The position numbers were made by a program, and so were the translations under genes. Below, in pieces: positions 20,570 to 30,405 of a DNA stretch of 64,000 bases; positions within the stretch are counted from its first letter, which is position 1, and each line of letters opens with the position of its first letter. The stretch covers positions 62,001-126,000 of the forward strand of contig NZ_LMGY01000020.1 of the NCBI RefSeq assembly GCF_001427585.1, read 5' to 3'. The stretch is from Pseudoxanthomonas sp. Root630 (lineage in GTDB: Bacteria > Pseudomonadota > Gammaproteobacteria > Xanthomonadales > Xanthomonadaceae). The notes beneath the pieces were generated by a model. It worked only from the letters and a program-made list of their open reading frames with translations. It searched no databases and was not told the origin of the DNA.

Positions 20570-20944
20570 TCAGCGCTTCTCTTCCATCAACCCGACGAGA
20601 TTGCCGTCCGGATCGCGCAGGAAGCCGGTCCACAGTTCGTGGTCCGGCATGCGTGCGGTCAGTTGGGGTGCGCGTTCCTCGGTGGCGCCGCGCGCGACCA
20701 GGTCGGCCTGCGTGGCTTCGATGTCCTGTACGTTGAAATAGAGGATCGAGTTGGCGCCCACGGCGCCTGCGCCCTGCGGCATGGTCAGCATCACGCGGAT
20801 GCCGCCGGCATCCAGGAACGCCAGCGTGGGCGCGGGCTGGAACAGGAAGGCCAGGCCGAGGGCATCGCGGTAGAACGCCAGCGCCGTGTCGACGTCGCTC
20901 ACGGTGATGGCGATCTGGCGGATGGTCGAAAGCGTCGTGGTCAT
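20570..20944 (-). CDS. VOC (glyoxalase/bleomycin-resistance) family protein
   Basis: This 124-residue single-module VOC protein has QIAITVSDVDTALAFYRDAL at the start and FLRDPDGNLVGLMEE at the end, with a metal-ligand-like Glu near the C-terminus. A GGAGG ribosome site precedes the ATG at 20944. The substrate is unknown. Confidence 0.85.
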   Translation of the reverse strand: MTTTLSTIRQIAITVSDVDTALAFYRDALGLAFLFQPAPTLAFLDAGGIRVMLTMPQGAGAVGANSILYFNVQDIEATQADLVARGATEERAPQLTARMPDHELWTGFLRDPDGNLVGLMEEKR

Positions 20945-20961
20945 CGCGGAACCTCCGGAAG

Positions 20962-21342
20962 TCAGGTCGGTCGACGGCTGCTGCGCAACAGGAACAGGCT
21001 GCCGATGAGCGTGCCGACCAGCGAGGCCGCCAGCCCCAGTGCCGAGGCGATCAGCAGTTCGCGCGGCCACGACACCGGTGCGCCGCCGGTGTCGCCGACG
21101 AGCATCCGCAGCAGCACCGCCGCAGGTGCGGCAGCGGCGATCAGCAGCCAGAGCGAAACGAAGCGCCCGGTACCGAAGGCGCGCAACATCATCGCGACCA
21201 CGACGATCGCGGCCAGGCCGGGTCCGTAGAACGCACCGGGCAGGGCCGTCATGGCCGAGGGCGCCCGCCAGTACGGGAAGCCCACGCCGACCAGGGCGAT
21301 CAGGAAACCCACCAGCCACCAGATCCGGCTGTTGCGCGTCAT
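20962..21342 (-). CDS. Small integral membrane protein
   Basis: This 126-residue protein has four hydrophobic segments (IWWLVGFLIALVGVGF; LAAIVVVAMMLRAF; LWLLIAAAAPAAVLL; ELLIASALGLAASLVGTL) and a basic C-terminus. It lies upstream of the VOC gene on the same strand with an 18-bp gap. I do not recognise the family. Confidence 0.6.
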   Translation of the reverse strand: MTRNSRIWWLVGFLIALVGVGFPYWRAPSAMTALPGAFYGPGLAAIVVVAMMLRAFGTGRFVSLWLLIAAAAPAAVLLRMLVGDTGGAPVSWPRELLIASALGLAASLVGTLIGSLFLLRSSRRPT

Positions 21343-21403
21343 CGTCTGTGCTCCCGTGGATGCCGGCCAAGCGTACCGCGTCGCGCGCGGTGGGGGCATG
21401 GCC

Positions 21404-23380
21404 TCAGTCGAACATCGCCTGGATCGCGGCCAGGCCGGCGCTGGCGCGCTCCTTCTTGCGTTCGGCGTCTGCGACCGGATCGGCGCCGTCGCGTTGCAGC
21501 TCGTCGGCGGGCAATTCGTCGATGAAGCGACTCGGTTGAAGTCGCAGGCGTTCGCCGAAGCGGCGCGTCTCGCGGTTGTGGCTGAGCCACAGCTGCTCCT
21601 TGGCGCGGGTGATGCCGACGTACATCAGTCGCCGCTCTTCCTGCAGATTGCCTTCCTCGACGCTGGTTTCGTGCGGCAGCGTGCCGTCCTCGCAACCGAT
21701 GATGAAGACATAGGGGAACTCCAGGCCCTTGGCGGCGTGCAGGCTCATCAGGCGCACCTGGTTGCCGCCATCGTCCTTGTCGTTGCGCGACAACAGCGCA
21801 AGCTGCGCGGCGAGGTCGCCCGCCGAGCTGCCGCGCGGCCCGCCCTCGAACCAGTCCGCCAGTTCGTCCAGGTTGGCGCGCCGGCGCTGGAACGAGGCTT
21901 CGTCCTTGCATTGCGCGCGCAGGTCGGCGAGCAGGCCGGAGCGTTCGCTCAGGCGGCGGACCAGGTCGGCCGGCGGCAGTTCCGCAGCGTGCCGGCGCAG
22001 ATCGCGCAGGATGTCGTTGAACGCGCTCAGGCCGTTGGCCGCGCGCGGGGGCAGCGCCTTCAGCGCGCCCATCGATTCGGCGGCGCGCGACATCGGCAGG
22101 TGCGCGTGCTGCGCCATCTCGGCCAGTTTCGCCAGCGAGGTGGCGCCGACTTCGCGCTTGGGCGACTGCACTGCGCGCAGGAAGGCCGCGTCGTCGTCCG
22201 GATTCACCAGCAGGCGCAGCCACGAGAGCGCATCCTTCACTTCCTGGCGCTCCAGGAAGGCCGTGCCGCCGGTCAGGTGGTAGGGAATGCGCAGCAGCTG
22301 CATCGCTTTTTCCAGCGGCCGCGACTGGTGGTTGCCGCGGAACAGGATGCAGAAGTCGCTCCACGCCGCGCTCTTGGATGCGTGCACGAACGAAATCTCG
22401 GCCGCGACCTTCTCCGCCTCGTGCTCGCCGTCGCGGCATTCCCACACGCGGATGCGCTCGCCGTCGGCCTGGTCGCTCCACAGCTTCTTGGGGTGTTCGT
22501 GCGGATTGTTGGCGATCAGCGCATTGGCCGCGCGCAGCACGCGGTTGCTGCAACGGTAGTTCTGCTCCAGCTTGACGATCTGCAGCGCCGGATAGTCCTT
22601 CGCCATCTGCAGCAGGTTGTCCGGATTGGCGCCGCGCCAGGCGTAGATGCTCTGGTCGTCGTCGCCCACGCAGGTGAAATCGCCGCGCTCGCCGGCGATC
22701 GCCTTCAGCAGGCGGTACTGCGCATCGTTGGTGTCCTGGCACTCGTCGACCAGCAGGTAGCCGATGCGTTCGCGCCACGCCGCGGTGATCTCAGGATCGT
22801 TCTCGAGCACCTGCACCGGCAGGCGGATCAGGTCGTCGAAGTCGACCGCATTGAACGTGGTCAGCCGGTCCTGGTAGCGCTGGTACAGCAACGCGGCGTC
22901 CTTCTCGCGGTTGGTGCGCGCTTCGGCCAATGCTTCTTCAGGCGACAGGCCGGCGTTCTTCGCGCGCGAGATCAGGTTCTTCGCCATCTCGACATCGTCG
23001 GGCTTGGCGCCGTACATCAGGTCCTTGACCTGCGCATTGGCGTCGTCGGCGTCGAAAATGGAGAAGCCGCGCTTCAAGCCCACCGCGGCATGCTCGATCT
23101 GCAGGAACTTCAATCCCAGCGCATGGAAGGTGCAGATCGTCAGCCCTTCGGCCGCGTCGCCCTTGATCCGCTTGGCCACGCGCTCGCGCATTTCCTTGGC
23201 GGACTTGTTGGTGAAGGTGATCGCCGCGATCCGTCGCGCCGGGAAGTGGTTGCCCGCGATCAGGTGGGCGATCTTCTCCACGATCACGCGCGTCTTGCCG
23301 CTGCCCGCGCCCGCGAGCACCAGCAGGGGGCCCTTGCTGTGAAGGACGGCGGCGCGTTGGGGGGGGTTGAGGCCGTGCAT
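21404..23380 (-). CDS. rep: ATP-dependent DNA helicase Rep
   Basis: This UvrD/Rep-type SF1A helicase of about 658 residues shows motif I LAGAGSGKTRVI, Ia ITFTNKSAKEMRER, II DECQDTND, III GDDDQSIYAWRGA, IV KLEQNYRCS, V MSLHAAKGLEFPYVF and VI RLMYVGITRAKEQL. The N-terminus MHGLNPPQRAAV matches Rep, so I use the ATG at 23380 rather than the ATG at 23404. It unwinds DNA 3'-5' and supports replication restart. Confidence 0.93.
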   Translation of the reverse strand: MHGLNPPQRAAVLHSKGPLLVLAGAGSGKTRVIVEKIAHLIAGNHFPARRIAAITFTNKSAKEMRERVAKRIKGDAAEGLTICTFHALGLKFLQIEHAAVGLKRGFSIFDADDANAQVKDLMYGAKPDDVEMAKNLISRAKNAGLSPEEALAEARTNREKDAALLYQRYQDRLTTFNAVDFDDLIRLPVQVLENDPEITAAWRERIGYLLVDECQDTNDAQYRLLKAIAGERGDFTCVGDDDQSIYAWRGANPDNLLQMAKDYPALQIVKLEQNYRCSNRVLRAANALIANNPHEHPKKLWSDQADGERIRVWECRDGEHEAEKVAAEISFVHASKSAAWSDFCILFRGNHQSRPLEKAMQLLRIPYHLTGGTAFLERQEVKDALSWLRLLVNPDDDAAFLRAVQSPKREVGATSLAKLAEMAQHAHLPMSRAAESMGALKALPPRAANGLSAFNDILRDLRRHAAELPPADLVRRLSERSGLLADLRAQCKDEASFQRRRANLDELADWFEGGPRGSSAGDLAAQLALLSRNDKDDGGNQVRLMSLHAAKGLEFPYVFIIGCEDGTLPHETSVEEGNLQEERRLMYVGITRAKEQLWLSHNRETRRFGERLRLQPSRFIDELPADELQRDGADPVADAERKKERASAGLAAIQAMFD

Positions 23381-23462
23381 GGGAGGTACGAGTGCGTAGG
23401 CCATCAGTTTACAGACAACGGCGTTCGCCTTCTCCTAGCATGGCGCCCATTCCCGCCACCCG

Positions 23463-24206
23463 ATGCAGGCCCTTCACGTGAACGTCGCCCCGCTCCGCGT
23501 GCTCATGGTGATCCTCGCCCTGGCCAGCGCGCCCGCCGTCGCACAGCAGGAGAAGATCGATCCGGCGGTGCTGACCGAGGGCTTCCTCGCCGCGCATCCC
23601 GACCTGCGCTGGCGCGCGGAGGGCGTGCGGTCGTACGAGCGCAAGGACTACGCGGTGGCGCTGGCCGAGTTCAGGCGCGCGGCGTACCACGGCGACAAGC
23701 CGGCACAGGCGATGATCGCCGAGATGTACTGGAACGGCGTCGGGGTGGAGGTGGATCGTCCGCTCGCCTATGCCTGGATGGATATCGCCGCGGAGCGGCT
23801 TTATCACGACTTCCTGGTGCGACGGGAGGGCATGTGGAGCGCGCTGGATGAAGCGCAGCAGCGGGATGCGCTGGTGCGGGGCCAGCCGCTGATGGCCGAG
23901 TACGGCGACGATGCGGCCAAGCCGAGGCTGGAAAAGATCCTTCGCCGCGAAAGCCGCCGGGCCACGGGAAGCCGGGTCGGTTATGTCGGCAACCTGACCA
24001 TCGTGCCGTTCACGGGTCCGTTGGCGGGCACGGGGATGACGTTGACCGGCGAGGAATACTTCGCGCCCAAGTACTGGCAGCCCGAGAAATACTGGGAGTT
24101 GCAGGACACGATCTGGAAAGCGCCGTTGAAAGGGCGGGTCCGGGTGGGTGAAGTCGAGAACGTTCCCCCGGCGTCGGCGCCACCCAAGGACGACAAGGAC
24201 CGGTGA
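23463..24206 (+). CDS. Secreted Sel1-repeat protein
   Basis: This 247-residue exported protein has a signal peptide (ILALASAPAVAQQ). One or two Sel1/TPR-like units are visible: YAVALAEFRRAAYHGDKPAQ and AEMYWNGVGVEVDRPLAYAW. The rest contains a YFAPKYWQPEKYWELQD aromatic stretch. It is divergent from rep. It is probably periplasmic, with partner unknown. Confidence 0.7.
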   Translation: MQALHVNVAPLRVLMVILALASAPAVAQQEKIDPAVLTEGFLAAHPDLRWRAEGVRSYERKDYAVALAEFRRAAYHGDKPAQAMIAEMYWNGVGVEVDRPLAYAWMDIAAERLYHDFLVRREGMWSALDEAQQRDALVRGQPLMAEYGDDAAKPRLEKILRRESRRATGSRVGYVGNLTIVPFTGPLAGTGMTLTGEEYFAPKYWQPEKYWELQDTIWKAPLKGRVRVGEVENVPPASAPPKDDKDR

Positions 24207-24228
24207 CGCCGCGCGGTAGAATCCGCGG

Positions 24229-24852
24229 ATGGCCAAGCTCTATTTCTACTACTCGGCGATGAATGCCGGGAAGACCACCACACTGCTGCAGTCGGCGCAC
24301 AACTACCGCGAGCGCGGGATGCGGGTGGCGATCCTCACCCCGCGGCTGGACGACCGGGCCGGGGCCGGCGTGGTGGCTTCGCGCATCGGCCTGCGTGCCG
24401 ATGCGGTGGCGTTCGAACGCGACGACGACCTGGAGCGATGGGTGCGCGATGACATCGCCGCCCACGGCAAGCTGGACTGCGTGCTGGTGGACGAGGCGCA
24501 GTTCCTCAGTCGGGCGCAGGTCTGGCAGCTGAGCGAGGTGGTGGATGCGGTGCGCATCCCGGTGCTCTGCTACGGCCTGCGCACCGACTTCCGCGGCGAA
24601 CTGTTCGAAGGCAGCCAGTACCTGCTGGCATGGGCCGACGAGATGAGCGAGATCAAGACCATCTGCCACACGGGCAAGAAGGCGATCATGACGGTGCGTG
24701 TGAACGAGCAAGGCCTCGCCGTGCAGGACGGGCCGCAGGTCGAGATCGGCGGCAACGAGCGCTATGTGTCGGTGAGCCGGGCCGAGTTCAAGAAGATCGC
24801 GCGCGGCGAGGGCCGCATCGAACCGCTGCAGCCGGATCTGCCGCTGGCGTGA
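24229..24852 (+). CDS. tdk: Thymidine kinase
   Basis: This 207-residue type II thymidine kinase phosphorylates thymidine in salvage. It shows the P-loop [18 protein letters not shown], the DDRAGAG loop, [14 protein letters not shown] (Walker B) and the lasso region [12 protein letters not shown]. It lies 22 bp after the Sel1 gene. Confidence 0.95.
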   Translation: MAKLYFYYSAMNAGKTTTLLQSAHNYRERGMRVAILTPRLDDRAGAGVVASRIGLRADAVAFERDDDLERWVRDDIAAHGKLDCVLVDEAQFLSRAQVWQLSEVVDAVRIPVLCYGLRTDFRGELFEGSQYLLAWADEMSEIKTICHTGKKAIMTVRVNEQGLAVQDGPQVEIGGNERYVSVSRAEFKKIARGEGRIEPLQPDLPLA

Positions 24853-24858
24853 ACCGCG

Positions 24859-27663
24859 TCAGCGGCAGGCGGCGCGCAGGTCGGCGACTTCCCGCGGGAT
24901 GATGCCGCCATCGGGCAGCGCATGGCGCAGTTCGCCGGTCAGTGCGTCCAGTTCGCGGCGCGCGCGGTCTTTCTCGCCCATCCGGCAGCGCGCTTCGGCC
25001 TGGTAGGCGCGCGCCAGCCAGCGCAGCTTCGGTGCCTCGCTGCCGCTGCCGTCGTGGCGCGTGAGCGCCTCCAACGGGGCGAGCGCGTCCTGCGGGCGCC
25101 CCAGCCGGATCAGGTGGCGGGCCATCGACAGCTCGGCGAACCAGGTGCGCGGGTGGTCCGGGCCGAAGCCGACGCGGGTCAGCCGCACTGCGCGGTCGAA
25201 ACGTTCGGTGGCGCCCTGCAGGTCGCCCTGGGAAGCCAGCACCTCGCCGATCATGCGGTCCGTTTCGCCGATCAGGGCATGGCTGGCGCCGATCGTCGAA
25301 ACCCGCATCTGGCGCGATTCCTCCAGTGCCGCCAATGCCTCGTCGTAGCGGCCGGCGCTGTGCAGCACCATGCCGTAGTTGAACAGGCCGCCCGGCAGGA
25401 TCTGCAGGCTCTCGTTCGCCCGCCAGATCGCCACCGCCCGCGCGACATCGCGCACCGCGGTGTCGTTGTCGCCGCGTTCCCACGCGATGATGCCCATCGA
25501 GTTCCAACTGGACGCCGCATCGCGATGGTTGGGGCCCAGCGATTCCAGGGTCATCGCATGCAGGCGGCGCAACTCGGCGTCGGCCTCCACCAGCTGGCCC
25601 AGGTCGACCTGCACGGCGGCGATATGCCGGCGAAGGGCCTGCGTCAGCGGATGGCGCGGCCCGTGGATGTCCTCCGCGAGTTCGCGCGCGCGCTGGAACG
25701 AGGCCAGCGCCGCGTCGGTCTCGCCGCGGTTGCGGTACAGCAGGGCCAGGCTGCGCTGGATCTCCACCGCCAACGGATGGCGTGCATAGCCGTGCGCCTG
25801 CAGGTGCGCCAGCGCCGCGCGGTAACCGCGCACGCCTGCATCGGCATTGCCGAGTTCGACATCCAGTTGGGCGAGGTCGCGCAGGTTTTCGGCCACGCCG
25901 GCCTCGTCCTTCAGATTGCGACGGATCGTCAGCGAGCGGTCGAACATCTGTCGCGCCACCTGCTTTTCGCCGGCGTCGGCGCGACAGCGGCCGTTCTGCG
26001 ACTGGAACTCGGCAACCGCCAGCGGCAGGCGCGACTGCAGCGCGGCGAGGCGCGCCTCCATCGTGGCCATCGCCTGCACGCATTGGCGCGAGCGGCCGAG
26101 CAGGCGGAGCACGCGACCATGCTGCGTGGAGGCCTGCAGTCGGAGGCTGTCCGGCGCATCGTCGGCGATGGACAGCACGCGCGCCTGCTTTTCCAGCAGC
26201 GCGAGCGACTCGTGGTAGTCGCCCAGGCCCAGCCGCAGGCGCGCGATCACGCCCAGCAGTTCGGCCTGCGCGAGCGGTTGGGTGGCGAGTTCGCGCTCGC
26301 CGCGGCGTTCGCCGGCCGCCAGCAGTTCGCGCGCATCGAACGTGCTGCCTTGCTGCGAGGCGCCTGCGTTGTCGAACAGGCCGATCACGAAGTCCTGCAT
26401 GGCCTGCGCGCGCGCGGCCTCGCGCATCGCCTGGCGGCCCTGCCACAGGCTCATGCCCAGCGCCGCGATCAACACGGTGGCGGCCAGCCCGCCACCCGCC
26501 AGCGCCCAGCGGTGGCGGACGAGGTACTTCTGCAGGTGATAGCCCACGCTTTGCGGACGGGCCTGCACGGGACGGCCCTCGAGGTGGCGCCGCAGGTCCT
26601 GCGAGAGCGCCTCCACCGACGGGTAGCGGTGCTCGGGCAGCTTCTGCAACGCCTTCAGCGCGATGTTGTCCAGGTCGCCGACCAGCTTGCGCGCGTTGCG
26701 CCGCGCGTCCGGGCACCGGCTGCGGCTGCCATCGGTGGTGCGCAGCGTGGCGACCGACGGCTTGAGCGGTTCCACCGCGAGGATGGCCTGCTCCCATTCG
26801 GCGTCGGTCTGCCGGCGAAGACGGTACGGCTTGGTGTCGGCGATCAGTTCGTACAGCACGACGCCCAGCGAATAGACGTCGGTCATCGTCGTGACCAGTT
26901 CGCCGCGCACCTGTTCCGGTGCGGCGTAGTGCAGCGTGAAGGCGCGTACTTCGGTGCGCGCGTGCACCGGCGCGGGCTCCGGGTCGTCGAGCAGCTTGGC
27001 GATACCGAAATCCAGCAGGCGCACGTCGCCGCCTGGCGTGACCAGGATGTTGGACGGCTTCAGGTCGCGATGGACGATCAGGTTGGCGTGCGCGTGGCTG
27101 ACCGCCTCGCAGATCTGAAGGAACAGCTTCAGCCGTTCCTCCAGGCCGATGTTGTTGGCCTGGCAGTAGTCGGTGATCGACACGCCCTCGACATATTCCA
27201 GCGCCAGGTAGGGCTGGCCTTCGCTGCCGATGCCGGCGTCGAGCAGGCGCGCGATGTTGGGATGCCCCAGCCGCGCGAGGATCTCGCGCTCGCGGGTGAA
27301 GCGCAGGCGCAGGTTGGGGTCGGCCAGGCCCGGACGCAGCAACTTCAGGGCGACACGGCGCTGGTACAGGCCGTCCGCGCGGGAGGCCAGCCACACCATG
27401 CCCATGCCGCCTTCGCCGAGCAGCGATTCCAACTGGTAGGGGCCGATGCGGATGCCGGGCTTCAGCTGCCCGGGCTTGTCGACCAGCGGCTGGTCGATGA
27501 AATCGTCGCCTTCCTCTTCCAGCGCGAGCAACTTCTCGAGTTCGCGCGCTGTTTCCGGATCGTCCGCGCGCAGGATCTCCAACTGCTGTGCGCGCGCCTC
27601 CGGGTCAAGCTCCAGCAGGACGTCCAGCAGCGGTGACAGGCGTTGCCAGCGTTCGGCGTCCAT
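24859..27663 (-). CDS. Membrane serine/threonine protein kinase with TPR domain
   Basis: This 934-residue eukaryotic-like kinase has a kinase domain of about residues 75-360 (GEGGMGMVWLA, VIVHRDLKPSNIL by position, LLDFGIAKLL, YAAPEQVRG), one transmembrane segment (ALAGGGLAATVLIAALGMSLW region, about 395-415) and a long extracytoplasmic TPR solenoid. The N-terminal 70 residues are the acidic helical region seen in ECF43-linked kinases. The ECF sigma gene lies 18 bp upstream, so the pair forms a kinase-sigma unit in which phosphorylation of the sigma factor is the expected output, by analogy with Xanthomonas EcfK-type systems. Confidence 0.88.
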   Translation of the reverse strand: MDAERWQRLSPLLDVLLELDPEARAQQLEILRADDPETARELEKLLALEEEGDDFIDQPLVDKPGQLKPGIRIGPYQLESLLGEGGMGMVWLASRADGLYQRRVALKLLRPGLADPNLRLRFTREREILARLGHPNIARLLDAGIGSEGQPYLALEYVEGVSITDYCQANNIGLEERLKLFLQICEAVSHAHANLIVHRDLKPSNILVTPGGDVRLLDFGIAKLLDDPEPAPVHARTEVRAFTLHYAAPEQVRGELVTTMTDVYSLGVVLYELIADTKPYRLRRQTDAEWEQAILAVEPLKPSVATLRTTDGSRSRCPDARRNARKLVGDLDNIALKALQKLPEHRYPSVEALSQDLRRHLEGRPVQARPQSVGYHLQKYLVRHRWALAGGGLAATVLIAALGMSLWQGRQAMREAARAQAMQDFVIGLFDNAGASQQGSTFDARELLAAGERRGERELATQPLAQAELLGVIARLRLGLGDYHESLALLEKQARVLSIADDAPDSLRLQASTQHGRVLRLLGRSRQCVQAMATMEARLAALQSRLPLAVAEFQSQNGRCRADAGEKQVARQMFDRSLTIRRNLKDEAGVAENLRDLAQLDVELGNADAGVRGYRAALAHLQAHGYARHPLAVEIQRSLALLYRNRGETDAALASFQRARELAEDIHGPRHPLTQALRRHIAAVQVDLGQLVEADAELRRLHAMTLESLGPNHRDAASSWNSMGIIAWERGDNDTAVRDVARAVAIWRANESLQILPGGLFNYGMVLHSAGRYDEALAALEESRQMRVSTIGASHALIGETDRMIGEVLASQGDLQGATERFDRAVRLTRVGFGPDHPRTWFAELSMARHLIRLGRPQDALAPLEALTRHDGSGSEAPKLRWLARAYQAEARCRMGEKDRARRELDALTGELRHALPDGGIIPREVADLRAACR

Positions 27664-27681
27664 CGGCGGGCGTGCGGCGGC

Positions 27682-28248
27682 TCAGGTGTCCTGCATCGCC
27701 GACAGCAGGAACATGCGCGCCTTCTGCCAGTCGCGGCGGATGCTGCGCTCGGAGCGCTGCAGCAGTTCGGCGATCTCCAGTTCCGACAGGCCGGCGAAAT
27801 AGCGCATCTCCACCACCTGGGCCAGGCGTTCGTCCGCGGCGGCGAGCTTTTCCAGCGCATCGTTCAGCGCCAGCATGTCCTCGTCCAGGCGCAGGTTGCC
27901 TTCCACTTCCTCCGGGATGTCCGCCACGCGCTTGAGGTCGCCGCCGCGCTTGCGCGCCAGGCGGCTGCGCGCGTAATCGACCACCACGCTGCGCATCGAC
28001 GACGCGGCATACGCGAAGAAGTGCGCGCGGTCTTCGAACTTGGCCGTGCCGGTGGAGCCCAGCAGCTTCAGGTAGGACTCGTGCACCAGCGCGGTGGCGT
28101 CGAGGGTGTAGCCGTGCTGGCCGGACAGCTGGCGGCGGGCCATGGTGTGCAGTTCCTGGTACAGCGTGGCCAGCACGCGGTCCAGCGCGGCGCGATCGCC
28201 GCTGCGGGCCGAGTCCAGCCAGAGCGTAATGTCGGGTGCGTCCGCCAT
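27682..28248 (-). CDS. ECF RNA polymerase sigma factor (ECF43-like, TIGR02999 type)
   Basis: This 188-residue sigma-70 family factor contains region 2 (LVHESYLKLLGS, RAHFFAYAASSMRSVVVDYA) and region 4 (VVEMRYFAGLSELEIAELLQ, then RSERSIRRDWQKARMFL). The typical context is an adjacent Ser/Thr kinase and no classical anti-sigma gene. I chose the ATG at 28248 (MADAPDITLWL). Confidence 0.88.
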   Translation of the reverse strand: MADAPDITLWLDSARSGDRAALDRVLATLYQELHTMARRQLSGQHGYTLDATALVHESYLKLLGSTGTAKFEDRAHFFAYAASSMRSVVVDYARSRLARKRGGDLKRVADIPEEVEGNLRLDEDMLALNDALEKLAAADERLAQVVEMRYFAGLSELEIAELLQRSERSIRRDWQKARMFLLSAMQDT

Positions 28249-28327
28249 CCGTGTTCCCCACGAAGCCAAGGGCGGAAATATAACGTCATTTACCTCACAT
28301 GACGTGATGGGGGCCGGTTTCGCGACG

Positions 28328-29155
28328 TCAGCGCTGGCAGTGCCCGCACCAGACGGTGGTCCGCTGGCCGATGTTGGCCTGCTTCATCGGCCGGCCGCAG
28401 CGGGGGCAGGGTTCGCCGGCCCGGCCGTAGGCGGAGAGTTCCTGTTCGAAGTACCCGGGCGCGCCGTCAGGGCTCAGGAAGTCCCGCAGCGTGGTGCCGC
28501 CGCGGGTGATGGCGTAGGCCAGGATCTCCTTCACGGCCCCGGCCAGCGCCACGTAGCGCTCGCGCGACACCTTGCCGGCCGCGCGCAGCGGCGAGATGCC
28601 TGCGCGGAACAGGCTTTCGGCGGCATAGATGTTGCCCACGCCCACCACCACGGCCTGGTCCATCAGGAAGGTCTTCACCGGGGCCTTGCGGCCGCGGCTC
28701 AGGGCGAACAGGTAGTCGCCATCGAAGGCGTCTGAAAGCGGTTCCGGCCCCAGTCCTTGCAACAGCGGGTGGACCTCGCCAGGGGGTTGCCACAGCAGCG
28801 AGCCGAAGCGGCGCGGATCGTTGAAGCGCAGGACGCGGCCCGCGCCGCCGCGCTCGCCGGCCAGGGCGATGTCGACATGGTCGTGCGCCGTCACCGGTGT
28901 GGTCGCCGGCAGGACGCGCAGGCTGCCGGACATGCCCAGGTGCAGCAGCGCACTGCCGGCCTCGGTGTCCATCAGCAGGTACTTCGCGCGCCGCCGCACG
29001 GCCTGGATGCGTTGGCCGGGCAGGTCGCGTGCCACTTCCGGCGGGATCGGCCAGCGCAGGTCGGGCCGGCGCAGCGTCACCGCCAGGATGCGCCGGCCTT
29101 CGACGTGCGGCGCCAGTCCGCGGCGGGTGGTCTCGACTTCGGGCAGTTCAGGCAT
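28328..29155 (-). CDS. mutM: Formamidopyrimidine-DNA glycosylase
   Basis: This 275-residue base-excision enzyme removes 8-oxoguanine and FapyG. It begins PELPEVETTRRGL (catalytic Pro2 and Glu3) and ends with the zinc finger CPRCGRPMKQ...CGHCQR. The H2TH segment contains VVVGVGNIYAAESLFRAGI. It overlaps the upstream ABC ATPase by 8 bp. Confidence 0.96.
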   Translation of the reverse strand: MPELPEVETTRRGLAPHVEGRRILAVTLRRPDLRWPIPPEVARDLPGQRIQAVRRRAKYLLMDTEAGSALLHLGMSGSLRVLPATTPVTAHDHVDIALAGERGGAGRVLRFNDPRRFGSLLWQPPGEVHPLLQGLGPEPLSDAFDGDYLFALSRGRKAPVKTFLMDQAVVVGVGNIYAAESLFRAGISPLRAAGKVSRERYVALAGAVKEILAYAITRGGTTLRDFLSPDGAPGYFEQELSAYGRAGEPCPRCGRPMKQANIGQRTTVWCGHCQR

Positions 29156-29981
29156 GGCCGGGCACGGCTCCGTAGTACTCGCCGTCCTGGCGTACCTGCA
29201 CCGGCCCACCGAAAGCATGGCTCAGCTGGGCCTCGGTCAGCGTGCTGGCGCGGTCGCCATCCGCGCAGACCGCGCCGTCGCGCAACAGCAGCACGCGATC
29301 GATCTCCGGAATGATCTCTTCGATGTGGTGCGTGACCAGCACCAGGGTGATGCCCCGTTGCGCGAGGCTGCGCATCAGGGCCAGGAAATGCCGGCGCGCC
29401 ACCAGGTCCAGCCCCGCGGTGGGTTCGTCCAGCAACAGGGCTTCGGGGTCGTGCACCAGCGCGCGTGCGATCAACACCCGCCGCATCTCGCCGGTAGACA
29501 GTTCGGCCACCTGGCGGTCGGCCAGCGGCGTCGCGCGGACCTGCTCCAGGGCGTGGCGTGCCTTCGCCCGCATCCCGGCGTCCACCTGCCGGTGCGGCGG
29601 TACGACGAAGCTGGAGAAGAAGCCGGTGATCACCGCGTCTTCCACGCGCAGATAGGGCATCTGCTGGAGGTCGCGGGTCAGGTCGCTCGTCACGACGCCG
29701 AGGCGGGTGCGCAGCTCGTTCACGTTCCAGCGCCGCAGGCCGAACACCTTCACCGGCGCGTCGCCTTCGCGGGCGAGCGGATACAGCTCGCGGCTGATCA
29801 GCTTGATGAAGGTGGACTTCCCGCAGCCGTTCGGCCCCAGGATGGCGGTGTGCTGGCCCAGCGGGATCCGCAGCGACAGGTTGTGCAGCACGCGGGTGGC
29901 GCCGCGCACCACGGTGGCGCGGTCCAGTTCGAACAGGGGCGCGACAGGCGTCGTCGCCGCGGGAGAGACGGGCAGGTTCAT
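29148..29981 (-). CDS. ABC transporter ATP-binding protein
   Basis: This 277-residue ATPase has Walker A LGPNGCGKSTFIKLI, Q-loop VVTSDLTRDLQQ, signature ELSTGEMRRVLIAR, Walker B ALLLDEPTAGLD and H-loop LVLVTHHIEEI. It resembles the YlmA-like stand-alone ATPases. No permease gene is adjacent, so the partner and transported substrate are unknown. It is translationally coupled to mutM. Confidence 0.88.
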   Translation of the reverse strand: MNLPVSPAATTPVAPLFELDRATVVRGATRVLHNLSLRIPLGQHTAILGPNGCGKSTFIKLISRELYPLAREGDAPVKVFGLRRWNVNELRTRLGVVTSDLTRDLQQMPYLRVEDAVITGFFSSFVVPPHRQVDAGMRAKARHALEQVRATPLADRQVAELSTGEMRRVLIARALVHDPEALLLDEPTAGLDLVARRHFLALMRSLAQRGITLVLVTHHIEEIIPEIDRVLLLRDGAVCADGDRASTLTEAQLSHAFGGPVQVRQDGEYYGAVPGHA

Positions 29982-30066
29982 CGGCAGCGGGGCGGGGAAG
30001 TGCCGGTGCAGCGTACCTGAATCCTTCCCGCGGCCGCCGCGCGCGACATCGCCCTACAATGCGGCC

Positions 30067-30399
30067 ATGCGCTCCTGCCTGCTCCTGTTCGCCATCGCCG
30101 GCCTGCCGTGCGTCGCAGAGGCGCAGGTCACCGCCACCGGCGACTACCTGGCACGGATGGACACCGACCGCGACGGTCGCGTCAGCCTGGCCGAGTACCA
30201 GGCGTGGATGAGCTACGCCTTCGAGGGCATGGACCGCAACCGCGATGGCGTGCTTTCAGTGGACGAATTGCCGGGCGGTCGCGGCAAGCCGGTCACCCGC
30301 GAGGCGCACCTCGCCCAGCTGGCTGAGCGCTTCCGGCGCCAGGACGTGGACCGCGACGGCTTCCTCAGCGCGAAGGAACTGGCGGCACCCCCGCAGTAA
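30067..30399 (+). CDS. Secreted EF-hand protein
   Basis: This 110-residue exported protein has a signal peptide (LLLFAIAGLPCVAEAQ) and three EF-hand calcium loops: DTDRDGRVSLAE, DRNRDGVLSVDE and DVDRDGFLSAKE, all with intact Asp/Glu ligand positions. It is a probable periplasmic calcium-binding protein. Confidence 0.88.
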   Translation: MRSCLLLFAIAGLPCVAEAQVTATGDYLARMDTDRDGRVSLAEYQAWMSYAFEGMDRNRDGVLSVDELPGGRGKPVTREAHLAQLAERFRRQDVDRDGFLSAKELAAPPQ

Positions 30400-30405
30400 G
30401 CCGCC

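Noticed and set aside
24922..27636. A 904-codon plus-strand frame opposite the Ser/Thr kinase
   Set aside because: Antisense shadow with His/Gln/Arg-rich composition and no motif.
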